64,000 nt of DNA from Cohnella sp. OV330 (GCF_900112065.1 NZ_FOKE01000011.1:89219-153218), one strand, 5' to 3'; numbered from the stretch's first letter, positions 43,002 to 51,518 are shown. The notes: generated by a model not told the origin, from the sequence alone. Numbers and translations are program-made.

Positions 43002-43832
43002 TCACTTCGAGAAATAATGCCCCTGCTCCAGATCCGGGATGAGCGCGGCGTATACCGGACGCCATCCTAGAAGCGCCTGCGTCTGCGCGCTCGACCTCGG
43101 GATGTCGAGCGATGCCAGCATCCCCAGGAAGCCGAAGTGGGCGTTCGCTTCTTCGCGCGAGATGCTGACTACTGGCACGTTCAGGCGCTTGCCGATGATG
43201 CTTGCGATGTCGCGGAACGGCACGCCCTCGTCGTGTACGCCGTCCAGCCGCGCGCCTGCCGGAGCGGACTCCACGGCCAAGCGGAATAGAGACGCCGCAT
43301 CCAAACGGTGTACGGCCGGCCAACGGTTGGTGCCGTCGCCGATAAAGGCAGATACGCCTTTTTCGCGGGCGATGTCGATCAGTCTCGGTACGAAGCCCTT
43401 GTCGCTCTCGCCGTGTACGGTCGGCGCAAGCGACACGATCGATGCCCGTACGTCTTGCTCCACCAGCGCCAACGCGGCATTTTCCGACGCTTCCCCGTTC
43501 GCGTGCGCCGTAATGACGAACGGCTTGCCGGAGCCCTTGAGCGCCGCGCCCATCGCTTCGACGGCACGGAGATCCATGCCGAGCGAACCGGCGAAGTCGG
43601 AGAAGTCGTGCCTGAACGCCAGGTGAATGACGCCGTCCGCAGCTGCGGCTCCGCTCCGAAGGCTGTCCAGATCTTCAAGCGTTCCCGTATGCGCCTCGGC
43701 TCCCGCTGCCACCAGCGCTGCGGCGCCGCGCTCCGAACGCGTCAAGCCGACGACCTGATGACCCGCCCCAATCAACTCGCTGACGACGGCCGAACCGATA
43801 TACCCCGTTGCTCCCGTGACGAAAATTCGCAT
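43002..43832 (-). CDS. NAD(P)-dependent extended SDR oxidoreductase
   Basis: 276 residues, AAGGAGAG upstream. Cofactor loop GATGYIGSAV at residues 7-16 (extended/atypical SDR). VIHLAFRHDFSDF and the later GDGTNRWPAVHRLDAASLFRLAVE are hallmarks of the YeeZ/NmrA-like SDRs that act on small metabolites; the canonical Tyr-x3-Lys is not obvious. Divergent from a MerR gene, with a MerR-type 19-bp-spacer promoter driving it. Confidence 0.87.
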   Translation of the reverse strand: MRIFVTGATGYIGSAVVSELIGAGHQVVGLTRSERGAAALVAAGAEAHTGTLEDLDSLRSGAAAADGVIHLAFRHDFSDFAGSLGMDLRAVEAMGAALKGSGKPFVITAHANGEASENAALALVEQDVRASIVSLAPTVHGESDKGFVPRLIDIAREKGVSAFIGDGTNRWPAVHRLDAASLFRLAVESAPAGARLDGVHDEGVPFRDIASIIGKRLNVPVVSISREEANAHFGFLGMLASLDIPRSSAQTQALLGWRPVYAALIPDLEQGHYFSK

Positions 43833-43869
43833 CCTGATCTCTCCTTAGGCTTTTGATACTCACGGCTCT

Positions 43870-43900
43870 ACTGTAAACTATAGAGTAAACTCTAAGGCAA
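43870..43900 (-). promoter_or_regulatory. MerR-type promoter (19-bp spacer)
   Basis: On the minus strand TTGCCT (-35, 43900-43895) and TACAGT (-10, 43875-43870) are separated by exactly 19 bp. The spacer contains the perfect dyad TAGAGTTTACTCTA (43894-43881), the standard MerR arrangement in which the activator untwists an overlong spacer. Confidence 0.9.
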
Positions 43901-43923
43901 GCCGTCGATAAGGAGCGTCGCGC

Positions 43924-44304
43924 ATGAAAATCCAGGAACTCGCCGACAGGATGGGATTATCGGTTCACACCATTCGTTATTACGAAAAGGAAGGGCTGCT
44001 GGACGAACGTCACGTCGAAAGGGATCAAAACAACTATCGCCATTATTCCGACGAAGCGATCGAACGTCTGACGCTGGTCAAAAGATTTCAAAGCGTCGGT
44101 TGTTCGCTAACGGAACTGAAACAAATCCTGCTGGGTCTGGATACGAACACGACGACCACGCAGCAGGGGATCGAGTGGGTCTTATCCAAAATCAAAGAAA
44201 TCGAGCGCAAGAAGGAAGAATACGATCAAGTGCTGGCCACGCTTAACCGGATGCTGGAATACAAAGTCGCCTTGCAGAACGGTCCCGGAAAGGAGCATCG
44301 TTGA
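43924..44304 (+). CDS. MerR family transcriptional activator
   Basis: 126 residues, AAGGAGCG upstream. N-terminal winged helix MKIQELADRMGLSVHTIRYYEKEGLL, YRHYSDEAIERLTLVKRFQSVGCSL, then a dimerisation coiled coil (about 75-120) with no metal-binding Cys, so a small-molecule or redox-independent sensor of the type near AdhR or YraB. Divergent from the oxidoreductase whose 19-bp spacer dyad it must bind. Confidence 0.9.
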   Translation: MKIQELADRMGLSVHTIRYYEKEGLLDERHVERDQNNYRHYSDEAIERLTLVKRFQSVGCSLTELKQILLGLDTNTTTTQQGIEWVLSKIKEIERKKEEYDQVLATLNRMLEYKVALQNGPGKEHR

Positions 44305-44329
44305 CTCCGGCGGCGCTGGCCGTCGACGA

Positions 44330-45133
44330 TCAGTCCCGTCCCGCCTCGTACAGCTTTTGCGCCACCATAGCCGGCCTTGTGCGCGAATCCGTCATGTGGT
44401 CCCCATCGCCGACGATCAGCCGGAACATACCGAGCCGCGTGGACATATGCGGATTCCAGCCGAAGCCCTCTCCTTGCGGCAATACGTTGTCTTGATAGAA
44501 ATACACATAGCTTTTGGGTGTTGGCAGCGCATAGAACGCTTTAAGATCCAGCTTCTCGAAGAGCGGCATGGCCGGCTCCGGAGCGACGCTTGCGTAGATC
44601 CATTGGGCTACGTCCAAGGTAGCCGTATTCACGAACGAATCCCGGAACAGCGGGAACGGAAGCATAATCGTATCGTCCTTCGAGCTTGCCCTGAGCTGCT
44701 CGAAGCCTTGCCTCGTTTGGGGCGGCACCTCGTCCGCCAGCGATTCGCCGTCCTTCAATACGAAGGCGTCCCAAAAGACGAGACGCTTGATGCGCGCAGG
44801 TACCTGTTCGGCCGCCTTCTGAATGACCGTTCCGCCGAAGCTGTGCCCGACGAGAACGATATCCCGCAAGTTCAGCTTCGTTATAAAGTCGACGACAGAC
44901 TTCGTGATCATCGCATGCGTGACCTTTTTGTTCGGATCTCCCCCGTGCCCGGCATATTCCGGCGTATAGACGACATGCCCGTTCCTGCGCAGCGCCGCCG
45001 CTATATCGTCCCAGAAGCGAGCGTCGGCCCAAGAGCCATGCACGAGCACGAAGGTAAGCCGCTGCTGTGCGGGAGGCCCGTTCCGATAGTCAAGACAGGG
45101 AAAGCGGACGGTTTCCGGGTAATAAGGATACAT
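44330..45133 (-). CDS. Alpha/beta-hydrolase
   Basis: 267 residues from ATG at 45133 with AGAGGGTG upstream. Oxyanion strand FVLVHGSWADARFW, nucleophile elbow VGHSFGG (Ser near 95), acid Asp region near YVYFYQDNVLPQG and catalytic His in GDGDHMTDSR. Similar to pyrethroid/salicylate-esterase-like hydrolases. Substrate unknown. It converges on the MerR gene and lies 91 nt after the metallo-hydrolase of the sulfonate cluster, in the same direction. Confidence 0.85.
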   Translation of the reverse strand: MYPYYPETVRFPCLDYRNGPPAQQRLTFVLVHGSWADARFWDDIAAALRRNGHVVYTPEYAGHGGDPNKKVTHAMITKSVVDFITKLNLRDIVLVGHSFGGTVIQKAAEQVPARIKRLVFWDAFVLKDGESLADEVPPQTRQGFEQLRASSKDDTIMLPFPLFRDSFVNTATLDVAQWIYASVAPEPAMPLFEKLDLKAFYALPTPKSYVYFYQDNVLPQGEGFGWNPHMSTRLGMFRLIVGDGDHMTDSRTRPAMVAQKLYEAGRD

Positions 45134-45224
45134 GCACAAACACCCTCTCGGATTAGCATTTATCAGCTTATGCCCAGTGCGAGAGAGAGGTACCGCTGCC
45201 CCAGCCGTAAACGGAGGTTGTCCG

Positions 45225-46154
45225 CTACTTTAATTCGAAGGCCATCAAGTCCCGGCCGACCGTAATCGGACCGGCGTAAATATCGCTCATTCCCTCGACG
45301 TACGCTTGCTCCGCCGCGGAATTCGCCTCCGGCGCCGGGATATGATGCGTCAGCACGAGATGCTTGACCCCCGCCCGCTGCGCGATCCGCGCCGCCTCAA
45401 GCGTCGTCGTATGATACTTGGCCGGGTTCGACAACGCCTTCTCGTGCTGCGGATATCGCGCGATCAAATCGTCCAGCCAAGGCTTGTTGTAAGCTTCGTG
45501 GACCAGCAGATCCGCTCCGGCCGCCTGCTTCTCCATGCTCGCCACGGGTATCGTATCGCCGGAGATTACGACCGTCTTGCCGTTATACTCGAACTTATAG
45601 GCGATGGCCGGATAGACCGGGCGATGGTCCACTTCGAAGGCGGTAATCCGGATGCCGTCTTTGTCGTAGACGACGCCTTCGTTGCACTCCGTATACTCGA
45701 TTCGCGAGCCAGCTTCGTCCGACAGGTTATAGCTGATTCGGAGCTTGACGTCGAACTCGAAGGACTCCCGCATTTTGCCGATGATCGCCTTCGTCGTCTC
45801 CGGCCCGTACACCTGCATGGGCACCGAGCGGCCTTCAAAGACCCGTTCGGCGGTAATATGAGTGCGCCAGCTCGTGATGAACACGTCGAAAAATCCGCCG
45901 TTGTGATCGTAATGATGATGGGTGAACAAGACGTCGGATATCCGCTGAGGCATGACGCCCGCTTTGACCAGCTGGTCCACCGCGGCGCCCCCGCAATCGA
46001 CGAGGAACGCCTTGTCTCCCGCAAGCACCGCGACGCCGGGCTTCGCTCGCCCGTAGAAGGCGCGGGGGGAACCCGTTCCGAGCAGAACGACGGTCAGGTT
46101 CGGGTGGTAGTCCGGGCGCAGATTCTCCTGCGGCTGAATATACGTCTCTGTCAT
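45225..46154 (-). CDS. Metallo-beta-lactamase-fold hydrolase (arylsulfatase/RNase Z-like)
   Basis: 309 residues; ATG at 46154 is favoured because AGAGAGG lies 9 nt upstream and overlaps the alternative ATG at 46163. Metal motif HHHYDH in FTHHHYDHNGGFF, VISGDTIPVASM carries the bridging Asp, VLTHHIPAP the last His. The order resembles RNase Z/AtsA-type enzymes that cut sulfate or phosphate esters. Adjacency to a sulfonate-type importer makes an alkyl- or aryl-sulfatase role attractive; this is inference. Confidence 0.8.
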   Translation of the reverse strand: MTETYIQPQENLRPDYHPNLTVVLLGTGSPRAFYGRAKPGVAVLAGDKAFLVDCGGAAVDQLVKAGVMPQRISDVLFTHHHYDHNGGFFDVFITSWRTHITAERVFEGRSVPMQVYGPETTKAIIGKMRESFEFDVKLRISYNLSDEAGSRIEYTECNEGVVYDKDGIRITAFEVDHRPVYPAIAYKFEYNGKTVVISGDTIPVASMEKQAAGADLLVHEAYNKPWLDDLIARYPQHEKALSNPAKYHTTTLEAARIAQRAGVKHLVLTHHIPAPEANSAAEQAYVEGMSDIYAGPITVGRDLMAFELK

Positions 46155-46178
46155 CGCTGTCATCCTCTCTTCGTTCGT

Positions 46179-47237
46179 CTATTTGCCTTCCTGCGTCTCC
46201 TTCAGCAGCGACAGGTCGTACAGACCGGTCAGATCCAGGCCGTCCGCGCCGACGTCCTTGATGTAGCCCGCATCGACCGCGACCTGAGCCATGGCCTGCA
46301 AGGCGTCCTGGTCGATGTTCGTCGTGAGGCTGAGGTGCGATAGCGCAGCTTTGATGAGTTCGGCGTCCAAGCCCTTGCCGGTCAGTTCTTTCAGCTCGTC
46401 GCTGACCAGCGCATACGTGTCGTCCGGATGGCCCTGGATGAATTGGATGGCGTCCTCGTTGGCGAGGAGCACGGACTTCGCCAGATCCCGATGCGCCTTC
46501 AGGAAGCCGTCGCTTGCGACGATGATCGTGAGCGGATAGTTCCCCTTGTTGGGCGGAACCTGATCCCAGTCCACGGCGATCTCGCCGATGCCTTCGTTCG
46601 CGATCTGCGTGCCCCAAGGCTCAGGCAATAGCGCCGCGTCGACCTGGCCCTGCTTCATGGCCGTCAGCGTGTCCGCCGGCGCCATCGCGATGATCTGCAC
46701 CCCGCTCTTGTCCGTCGTCACCTTCATGCCCTGCTCCTGAAGCAGCAGGCGGAGCGAGATCTCGTTCGTGCTCCCCTTGGTCGGGACGGCGACCAGCTTG
46801 CCCGCCAAGTCCTTGACGCTCGTCACGCCGGCGCCCTTCCTCGCCACGAGCACGGCCCCGCCGTTGTTCGCGCCGGACACGATCTTGATGTTCTTGCTCC
46901 TGACGTATTGGTTGATGACCGGGCTTGGGCCCACATAACCGATATCGATCTCGCCTGTGGCCATCGCGGTCGAGAAGTCCGAGCCGTTGTTGAAGCCCTG
47001 TACTTCGATCTTCACGTTCGCGCCGAGACGGTCTTGCAGATAGCCCTTCTTAATCGAGACGAAAGCCGGCGCATGGGTCACGTTCTTAAGCAAGCCGATC
47101 TTCACCGTGACCGGATCGGCCGACTTGGCGTTTCCGTCGCTCCCCGTATCGGAAGCGCCGCAGGCGGACAGCAGCGTCAACGTCAGCATCAGCATGAGGA
47201 CGATCAAAAAACGCGAATGAATTGCCTTTTTGAACAT
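46179..47237 (-). CDS. Sulfonate/nitrate-type ABC transporter substrate-binding lipoprotein
   Basis: 352 residues. Lipobox LLSAC near residue 25. The mature protein is a SsuA/TauA/NrtA-type binding protein (VKIGLLKNVTHAPAFVSIKKGYLQDRLG, TAMATGEIDIGYVGPSP, LLPEPWGTQIA). Typical ligands are alkanesulfonates, taurine, sulfate esters, nitrate or thiamine precursors. AAGGGGAG precedes the ATG. Downstream of its permease by 27 nt. Confidence 0.9.
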   Translation of the reverse strand: MFKKAIHSRFLIVLMLMLTLTLLSACGASDTGSDGNAKSADPVTVKIGLLKNVTHAPAFVSIKKGYLQDRLGANVKIEVQGFNNGSDFSTAMATGEIDIGYVGPSPVINQYVRSKNIKIVSGANNGGAVLVARKGAGVTSVKDLAGKLVAVPTKGSTNEISLRLLLQEQGMKVTTDKSGVQIIAMAPADTLTAMKQGQVDAALLPEPWGTQIANEGIGEIAVDWDQVPPNKGNYPLTIIVASDGFLKAHRDLAKSVLLANEDAIQFIQGHPDDTYALVSDELKELTGKGLDAELIKAALSHLSLTTNIDQDALQAMAQVAVDAGYIKDVGADGLDLTGLYDLSLLKETQEGK

Positions 47238-47264
47238 GGATGACTCCCCTTTTCTTAAATAAGT

Positions 47265-48029
47265 TTACGTCTTGGCCGTGTTCAGACCGTATTGAAGCAG
47301 GATCCGGTCCTCGATCCGCTTGAATACGAGGTGGTCGGAGATCGTGCCGAGGATCGCGATGACGAGCACGATGCAGAGCATGAGGGAAGTGTCGCCGAGA
47401 CTGCGTCCTTCCTCCAGCAGTTGGCCCAGCCCGACGCCGCGCGCGATGAGCTCGCCGGAGACGAGCGCCCGCCAGGCGAACGCCCAAGCCATTCGCATGC
47501 CCGTGATGAGCTGCGGGATCGCGGCGGGGACCATCACCTGGTAGAAGAGCCGGAATCCGCGGCCCGTCCCGAACATCTGCGCCGACTTCAGATAGATCGG
47601 CGGGATGTTCTTGATCCCGCTCCGGCTCGCGATCGTCATCGTCCAAGTCGCCCCGATCGTCGTGATGAACACGACGGCGAAGTCGTTCAGCCCGAACCAG
47701 ATGATCGCAAAAGGCAGCCAGGCAATGCTCGGTACCGTCTGCAGCGCGACGACGACAAAGCCGAACGTCTCGTCCAGCAGCCGGCTCCGGGCGAACAGGA
47801 CGCCGAGCATGATGCCGATGACGCACGACAGGGCGAACGCAACGAGGATCCGCCTCAAGCTGCCAAGCGTCGCCGTGAGCAGCTGGCCGTCCGCCATCCC
47901 GTCGTAGAACGTCCGCATCGTCTGCAGCGCCGACGGGAAGCGCCAGCCCCAGTGCATCGTTCTATATGCCGTCTCCCAGATTATGAGCAGCAGAAGGAGA
48001 AAGAGGGCTTTTCTCCAAAGCGTAGTCAT
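47265..48029 (-). CDS. ABC transporter permease (SsuC/TauC-like)
   Basis: 254 residues, six TMs, with the binding-protein-dependent permease motif seen around KSAQMFGTGRGFRLFYQVMVPAAIPQLITGM. Start ATG 48029 has GAAGGAGG 8-10 nt upstream, inside the ATPase gene, so the two genes really overlap by 68 bp in different frames. Membrane channel of the sulfonate-type importer. Confidence 0.9.
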   Translation of the reverse strand: MTTLWRKALFLLLLLIIWETAYRTMHWGWRFPSALQTMRTFYDGMADGQLLTATLGSLRRILVAFALSCVIGIMLGVLFARSRLLDETFGFVVVALQTVPSIAWLPFAIIWFGLNDFAVVFITTIGATWTMTIASRSGIKNIPPIYLKSAQMFGTGRGFRLFYQVMVPAAIPQLITGMRMAWAFAWRALVSGELIARGVGLGQLLEEGRSLGDTSLMLCIVLVIAILGTISDHLVFKRIEDRILLQYGLNTAKT

Positions 48030-48801
48030 CGCCGTATTCCTCCTTCGCCACCTTTTCCAGTTCGGCGGCCAACGTATCCATGATCTGACTCTCGATATGG
48101 TGCAGCACGGAATCGCCGGGCTCCCGCGGCCGCGCCGCCTGTACGCGAAACTCCTTTTTGATCCGTCCCGGCCGGGTGGACATGACGAGCACCCGCTCCG
48201 ACAGCGTGACCGCCTCCCGGATGTTATGCGTGATAAACAAAATCGTCTTGCGCGTGTTCAGCCAGATCTGCTCCAGCTCCTTGTGCAGCAGCAGCCTCGT
48301 CTGCTCGTCCAGCGCGGCGAACGGCTCGTCCATGAGCAGAATCTCCGGGTCCATGACGAGCGCCCGCGCGATCGCCACCCGCTGCTTCATCCCGCCCGAC
48401 AGCTCATGGGGGTAGCGGTCCGCGAACTTGCCCAGATGCACGGTCCGGATCTGCTCCATGGCCCGCTCGCGGCGCTCCTTCTTCTTGATCCCCTTCTGCT
48501 TGAGACCGAATGCGACGTTCTCCAGCACGGTGAGCCAAGGGTACAGGGCGTGGTCCTGGAACACGACGATCCGGTCGGGCCCGGGAGCCGTGACGATCTT
48601 GCCGTTCGCTTCGACGCGGCCGCGATCCGCCCGCTCCAATCCCGCCACCAGATTCAGCAGCGTGGACTTGCCGCAGCCCGAAGGGCCGAGGATCGAGACG
48701 AACTCTCCCTTCCCGACCTCGAAGGCGATGTCATCCAATGCGGTGTAGCCTGCTCCGCCCCGCTGCGCGAACGTCTTGCCGACTCCTTCTAACCGGATCA
48801 T
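47962..48801 (-). CDS. ABC transporter ATPase (SsuB/TauB-like)
   Basis: 279 residues, GGGGGTGGCGGAG upstream. Walker A GPSGCGKST, Q-loop VFQDHALYPWLTV, signature LSGGMKQR, Walker B ILLMDEPFAALD, H-loop FITHNI. The C-terminal tail (about 250-279) extends beyond the usual end and overlaps the permease start. Follows the Crp/Fnr gene by 30 nt, so part of the same operon. Energises the importer. Confidence 0.9.
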   Translation of the reverse strand: MIRLEGVGKTFAQRGGAGYTALDDIAFEVGKGEFVSILGPSGCGKSTLLNLVAGLERADRGRVEANGKIVTAPGPDRIVVFQDHALYPWLTVLENVAFGLKQKGIKKKERRERAMEQIRTVHLGKFADRYPHELSGGMKQRVAIARALVMDPEILLMDEPFAALDEQTRLLLHKELEQIWLNTRKTILFITHNIREAVTLSERVLVMSTRPGRIKKEFRVQAARPREPGDSVLHHIESQIMDTLAAELEKVAKEEYGDDYALEKSPLSPSAAHNLGDGI

Positions 48802-48831
48802 GCTCCGCCACCCCCATGGCTTTTCGTATCG

Positions 48832-49518
48832 TTATAAACGCTGCCCGAAAGCATCCGTATCGAAAATAACGACCTGCTTTTTCTCATAGCGAATGATGCC
48901 TTCGTCCCGCCACCGGCCAAGCGTCTCGGTCACCGTCTGCCTGCTGCAGCCGATGACATAGGAGATTTCCTCATGGCTCAGCGGAAGCGTGACGACCGTC
49001 TCCCTCCCCGCGCGAACGCCGAGCTGCAGGAGCAGCTGCGCCAGCCGCCAGGCAACCGGCCGCGAGATGAGCGTCTCCACGTAGCGCTGCGTCTGCAGCA
49101 GCCGTCGGGCGTTGGCCACCGTTAACGCGTAGAGGGCATCCGGATGCTGCTTGAGAAGTTCGGTAAAGGAGGAGGACGGGATCGAGAGAATGCGGCTGTC
49201 CGTGATGCACCGGGCATATCGCTGCCTCTTCTGCCCCGTCAGCACCTCGGCCGCGCCGAATACCTCGCCCTTATGCCGCAGGAACAAGGTGATGCTCTGG
49301 CCCTCCTGCGCGAACTGCGAGATTTTCACCAACCCGTCCCGGACGAAGTAGATCTCCTGGCTGTCCTCCTCGCTCCTGAAGATAAAGGCGTTCTTCTTCA
49401 CGTCCCGGGAAGCGCCGAATTCCTCGAAGAGCTTCGCTAGCGCGAGCTGCTCGGCTTCGCCGTTATCCGCCGCGGTTCCTTCCGAATAGGAAGAAGTCCC
49501 CTCTTGGTTCACCGTCAT
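48832..49518 (-). CDS. Crp/Fnr family transcriptional regulator
   Basis: 228 residues, GAGAGGGG upstream. Residues 30-145 form the cyclic-nucleotide-binding-like beta roll (GEVFGAAEVLTG replaces the cAMP-contacting PxGEL pattern, so cAMP binding is doubtful). Residues 155-225 are the HTH_Crp winged helix (LPLSHEEISYVIGCSRQTVTETLGRW). The FNR N-terminal Cys cluster is absent. First gene of the sulfonate-transport operon and the likely owner of the dyad in its own promoter. Confidence 0.9.
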   Translation of the reverse strand: MTVNQEGTSSYSEGTAADNGEAEQLALAKLFEEFGASRDVKKNAFIFRSEEDSQEIYFVRDGLVKISQFAQEGQSITLFLRHKGEVFGAAEVLTGQKRQRYARCITDSRILSIPSSSFTELLKQHPDALYALTVANARRLLQTQRYVETLISRPVAWRLAQLLLQLGVRAGRETVVTLPLSHEEISYVIGCSRQTVTETLGRWRDEGIIRYEKKQVVIFDTDAFGQRL

Positions 49519-49572
49519 TGCGCCCCTCTCCGGCTGCTTCGCGAATTCATAGTTAGCTTATCGGTATTTATG

Positions 49573-49615
49573 ATTATATTTATAGTTTAAAACAAAAACT
49601 GTCGGCTGGCCGACA
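49573..49615 (-). promoter_or_regulatory. Operon promoter with Crp/Fnr-type dyad at -41.5
   Basis: Minus-strand TATAAT at 49578-49573 predicts a start near 49566. TGTCGGCCAGCCGACA (49615-49600), with perfect 7-bp arms, is centred at 49607.5, i.e. about -41.5. That is the class II activation position for Crp/Fnr proteins, and there is no good -35 box. Confidence 0.75.
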
Positions 49616-49663
49616 AAATTGGAGATGGGTTGTGGTTTTTTTCTCGCAGAGGACACCGGAGAC

Positions 49664-49708
49664 AAAAAAAGGTTGTCCCCAAGGCCTGTAAGGCCTTTGA
49701 GACAACCG
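49664..49708 (-). terminator. Terminator of DUF2269-like gene
   Basis: GGTTGTCTCAAAGGCC pairs with GGCCTTGGGGACAACC on the minus strand, followed by seven T. Confidence 0.9.
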
Positions 49709-49795
49709 TTATTCCATCAGCGTATGTGTTTTTACTCTATCAATCCGGTTAACTTCTCCCTAGTACGATCCCCGTTGCCCAGGCAACATCTAGGT

Positions 49796-50245
49796 TCAGA
49801 ACATCGGCTTAACGACCATCAGCACGGTTACGGCCAGGGTCAGCAGTTGGACAGTCGTCTCCAAGGGCACGAGCTTCCGCATCGCTAGCCCGATATCGGC
49901 GGGTAATTCCTGACCTTGGCTTTTGGACGCGATTTGAGCGATCCGTTTGATGCGCGGCTCGATCAGTCCGCCAATCGTGACGGCTAAGACCAGCGATAAT
50001 AAGATGGAGAGGTTCAGCCACATTTGAGTGAACCCCGCTTCGGCCATGACCATTAGCCAGATACCGGTCAACACGAGAACCGCGGCGCCGATTTTAGAAA
50101 ACCAAGCAACCGTGGTCGTTGCATCGAAAACAAAGCGAAGCTGGGCGGCGGTTTTGGCCGATCTGCGGATAATAGGCATGAAAAAGGCCGAACCGATCAC
50201 CGCGATCGCGGCGAATATATGCAAAACAAGCAGCGTGGCGAACAT
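49796..50245 (-). CDS. DUF2269-like integral membrane protein
   Basis: 149 residues, AAGGAG upstream, four TM segments (about 3-25, 45-68, 75-95, 125-147). LLVLHIFAAIAVIGSAFFMPIIRR with a conserved His in TM1 is typical of DUF2269 and related heme- or redox-linked membrane proteins. It follows the NAD(P)-binding protein gene by 20 nt, so both form an operon under the divergent HxlR regulator. Confidence 0.75.
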   Translation of the reverse strand: MFATLLVLHIFAAIAVIGSAFFMPIIRRSAKTAAQLRFVFDATTTVAWFSKIGAAVLVLTGIWLMVMAEAGFTQMWLNLSILLSLVLAVTIGGLIEPRIKRIAQIASKSQGQELPADIGLAMRKLVPLETTVQLLTLAVTVLMVVKPMF

Positions 50246-50265
50246 GCGATCAACTCCTTCCCCGA

Positions 50266-50994
50266 TTAACGAACCGGCTCCTCGTTTCGATAAGCGAGAC
50301 CCACCCTTTTTCCTTTATACGGCCCGGCGAGCTCCAGATGGTTCAGCATGCAGTTCGCGACATCCTCATAGGCGACGTCCAGTTCCTGAAGCCGGCTGAA
50401 TAAGTGGCCCGCCAACTCGACCTCGGATAGCTCCCGTATCGTCTCGGAAAACGGTAAAGGCAAAACTTCCGTAGCGACATGCAGACGAACCTGCGCCGAA
50501 TCGGCCATTGAATCGACCATCGTTCCCGGGCACATCACGGACCAATCCAGTCCGGTCCGCCGCAGCCGGTCCAAGTTGCGGTTGTGATATTGGAACGCCG
50601 GCGGAAAACCCGGCAGATCGTTGCCAATGCGATCGGTATGCGGAATACCGAGCAGCCCGGCCCCTCCCATCATCCATACGCGTCCCGAAAACTGAGGCTG
50701 ACGCTCGCATTGGCTGACGATGCTGTCGACGATACGGACAAAATCCTCTCCCTGGCCCGCATGCCCGGCGGCGAGCACGGCAACGTCTTGATGCGCCAGC
50801 GCCGCAAAGACGCTCCCCGGATCCATCATATCCTGTACGATCACGTTTACTTGCTGGGCGATCCGTCCGTCTTGCTGCTCATGCAGCTTTTCAGGGTTGC
50901 GCACGAAGGCGGTCATTCGATGCCCCATTCGAACGCCTTGCGCAAGCACTCTTTTCCCCGTATTTCCCGTCGCTCCGAAAACAATGATCCTCAT
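50266..50994 (-). CDS. NAD(P)H-binding oxidoreductase (atypical SDR, YwnB/BLVRB-like)
   Basis: 242 residues from ATG at 50994, GAGGGAG upstream. MRIIVFGATGNTGKRVLAQG is the atypical-SDR cofactor loop with G-x-x-G-x-x-G; FVRNPEKL suggests NADP. The rest (SGRVWMMGGAGLLG, WSVMCPGTM) matches biliverdin-reductase-B/NAD-binding_10 proteins, for which flavin or quinone reduction is common. Divergent from HxlR. Confidence 0.87.
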   Translation of the reverse strand: MRIIVFGATGNTGKRVLAQGVRMGHRMTAFVRNPEKLHEQQDGRIAQQVNVIVQDMMDPGSVFAALAHQDVAVLAAGHAGQGEDFVRIVDSIVSQCERQPQFSGRVWMMGGAGLLGIPHTDRIGNDLPGFPPAFQYHNRNLDRLRRTGLDWSVMCPGTMVDSMADSAQVRLHVATEVLPLPFSETIRELSEVELAGHLFSRLQELDVAYEDVANCMLNHLELAGPYKGKRVGLAYRNEEPVR

Positions 50995-51094
50995 TGTCCG
51001 TCTCCCTCTTTCCTTAACTGATTTTCCCATCGAATTGACTCCAGCCTATCATGAGACATAAAATCTTGGTAAGAACCCACTTTTTTGTAGGGCA

Positions 51095-51110
51095 CTTACT
51101 CGAAAGTAAG
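51095..51110. promoter_or_regulatory. Candidate HxlR operator
   Basis: CTTACTCGAAAGTAAG, 6-bp arms around a 4-bp centre, between the divergent NAD(P)-binding and HxlR genes, 20 nt before the HxlR start. HxlR/YodB-type proteins bind similar dyads. Confidence 0.65.
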
Positions 51111-51130
51111 CATGGCTGAGGAGGGTTGGC

Positions 51131-51496
51131 ATGGAAACGAACGCAGAGACAGCGGCGGAGAGGAAATGCCCCATCGAAACGGTGATTCATTTGTTGGGCG
51201 GGAAGTGGAAGCCATTGATCCTGTGGCACCTGCTGGATTCCACCAGACGATTCAGCGAGTTGGAGAAGCTGATTCCCGAAGTGACCCAGAAGATGCTCGC
51301 GCAGCACTTGAGGGAGCTGGAAGCCGACAAGCTGGTGACGCGGACGATTTATCCTTCGGTTCCTCCAAAAGTGGAGTACATGCTAAGCGATTATGGGAAA
51401 ACGATGGTTCCGGTACTAGAAACGATGTGCGCGTGGGGGGAAAACCATAATCGGTTGAGCTCGAGGCCGACTGCCCAGGCCATAGCGAATGTTTAG
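51131..51496 (+). CDS. HxlR family transcriptional regulator
   Basis: 121 residues, GGAGGG upstream. CPIETVIHLLGGKWKPLILWHLL is the HxlR signature, with a Cys at position 13 equivalent to the redox-sensing Cys of YodB/CatR-type quinone and diamide sensors. FSELEKLIPEVTQKMLAQHLRELEADKLV is the recognition winged helix. Probably represses the divergent redox operon and reacts to electrophiles; inference from family. Confidence 0.9.
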   Translation: METNAETAAERKCPIETVIHLLGGKWKPLILWHLLDSTRRFSELEKLIPEVTQKMLAQHLRELEADKLVTRTIYPSVPPKVEYMLSDYGKTMVPVLETMCAWGENHNRLSSRPTAQAIANV

Positions 51497-51518
51497 CGTC
51501 ACTCATAACGGCAAACTG

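Noticed and set aside
42856..43323. Minus-strand ORF of 155 codons
   Set aside because: It overlaps the oxidoreductase gene in another frame on the same strand and shows shadow composition (Arg/Gly-rich).
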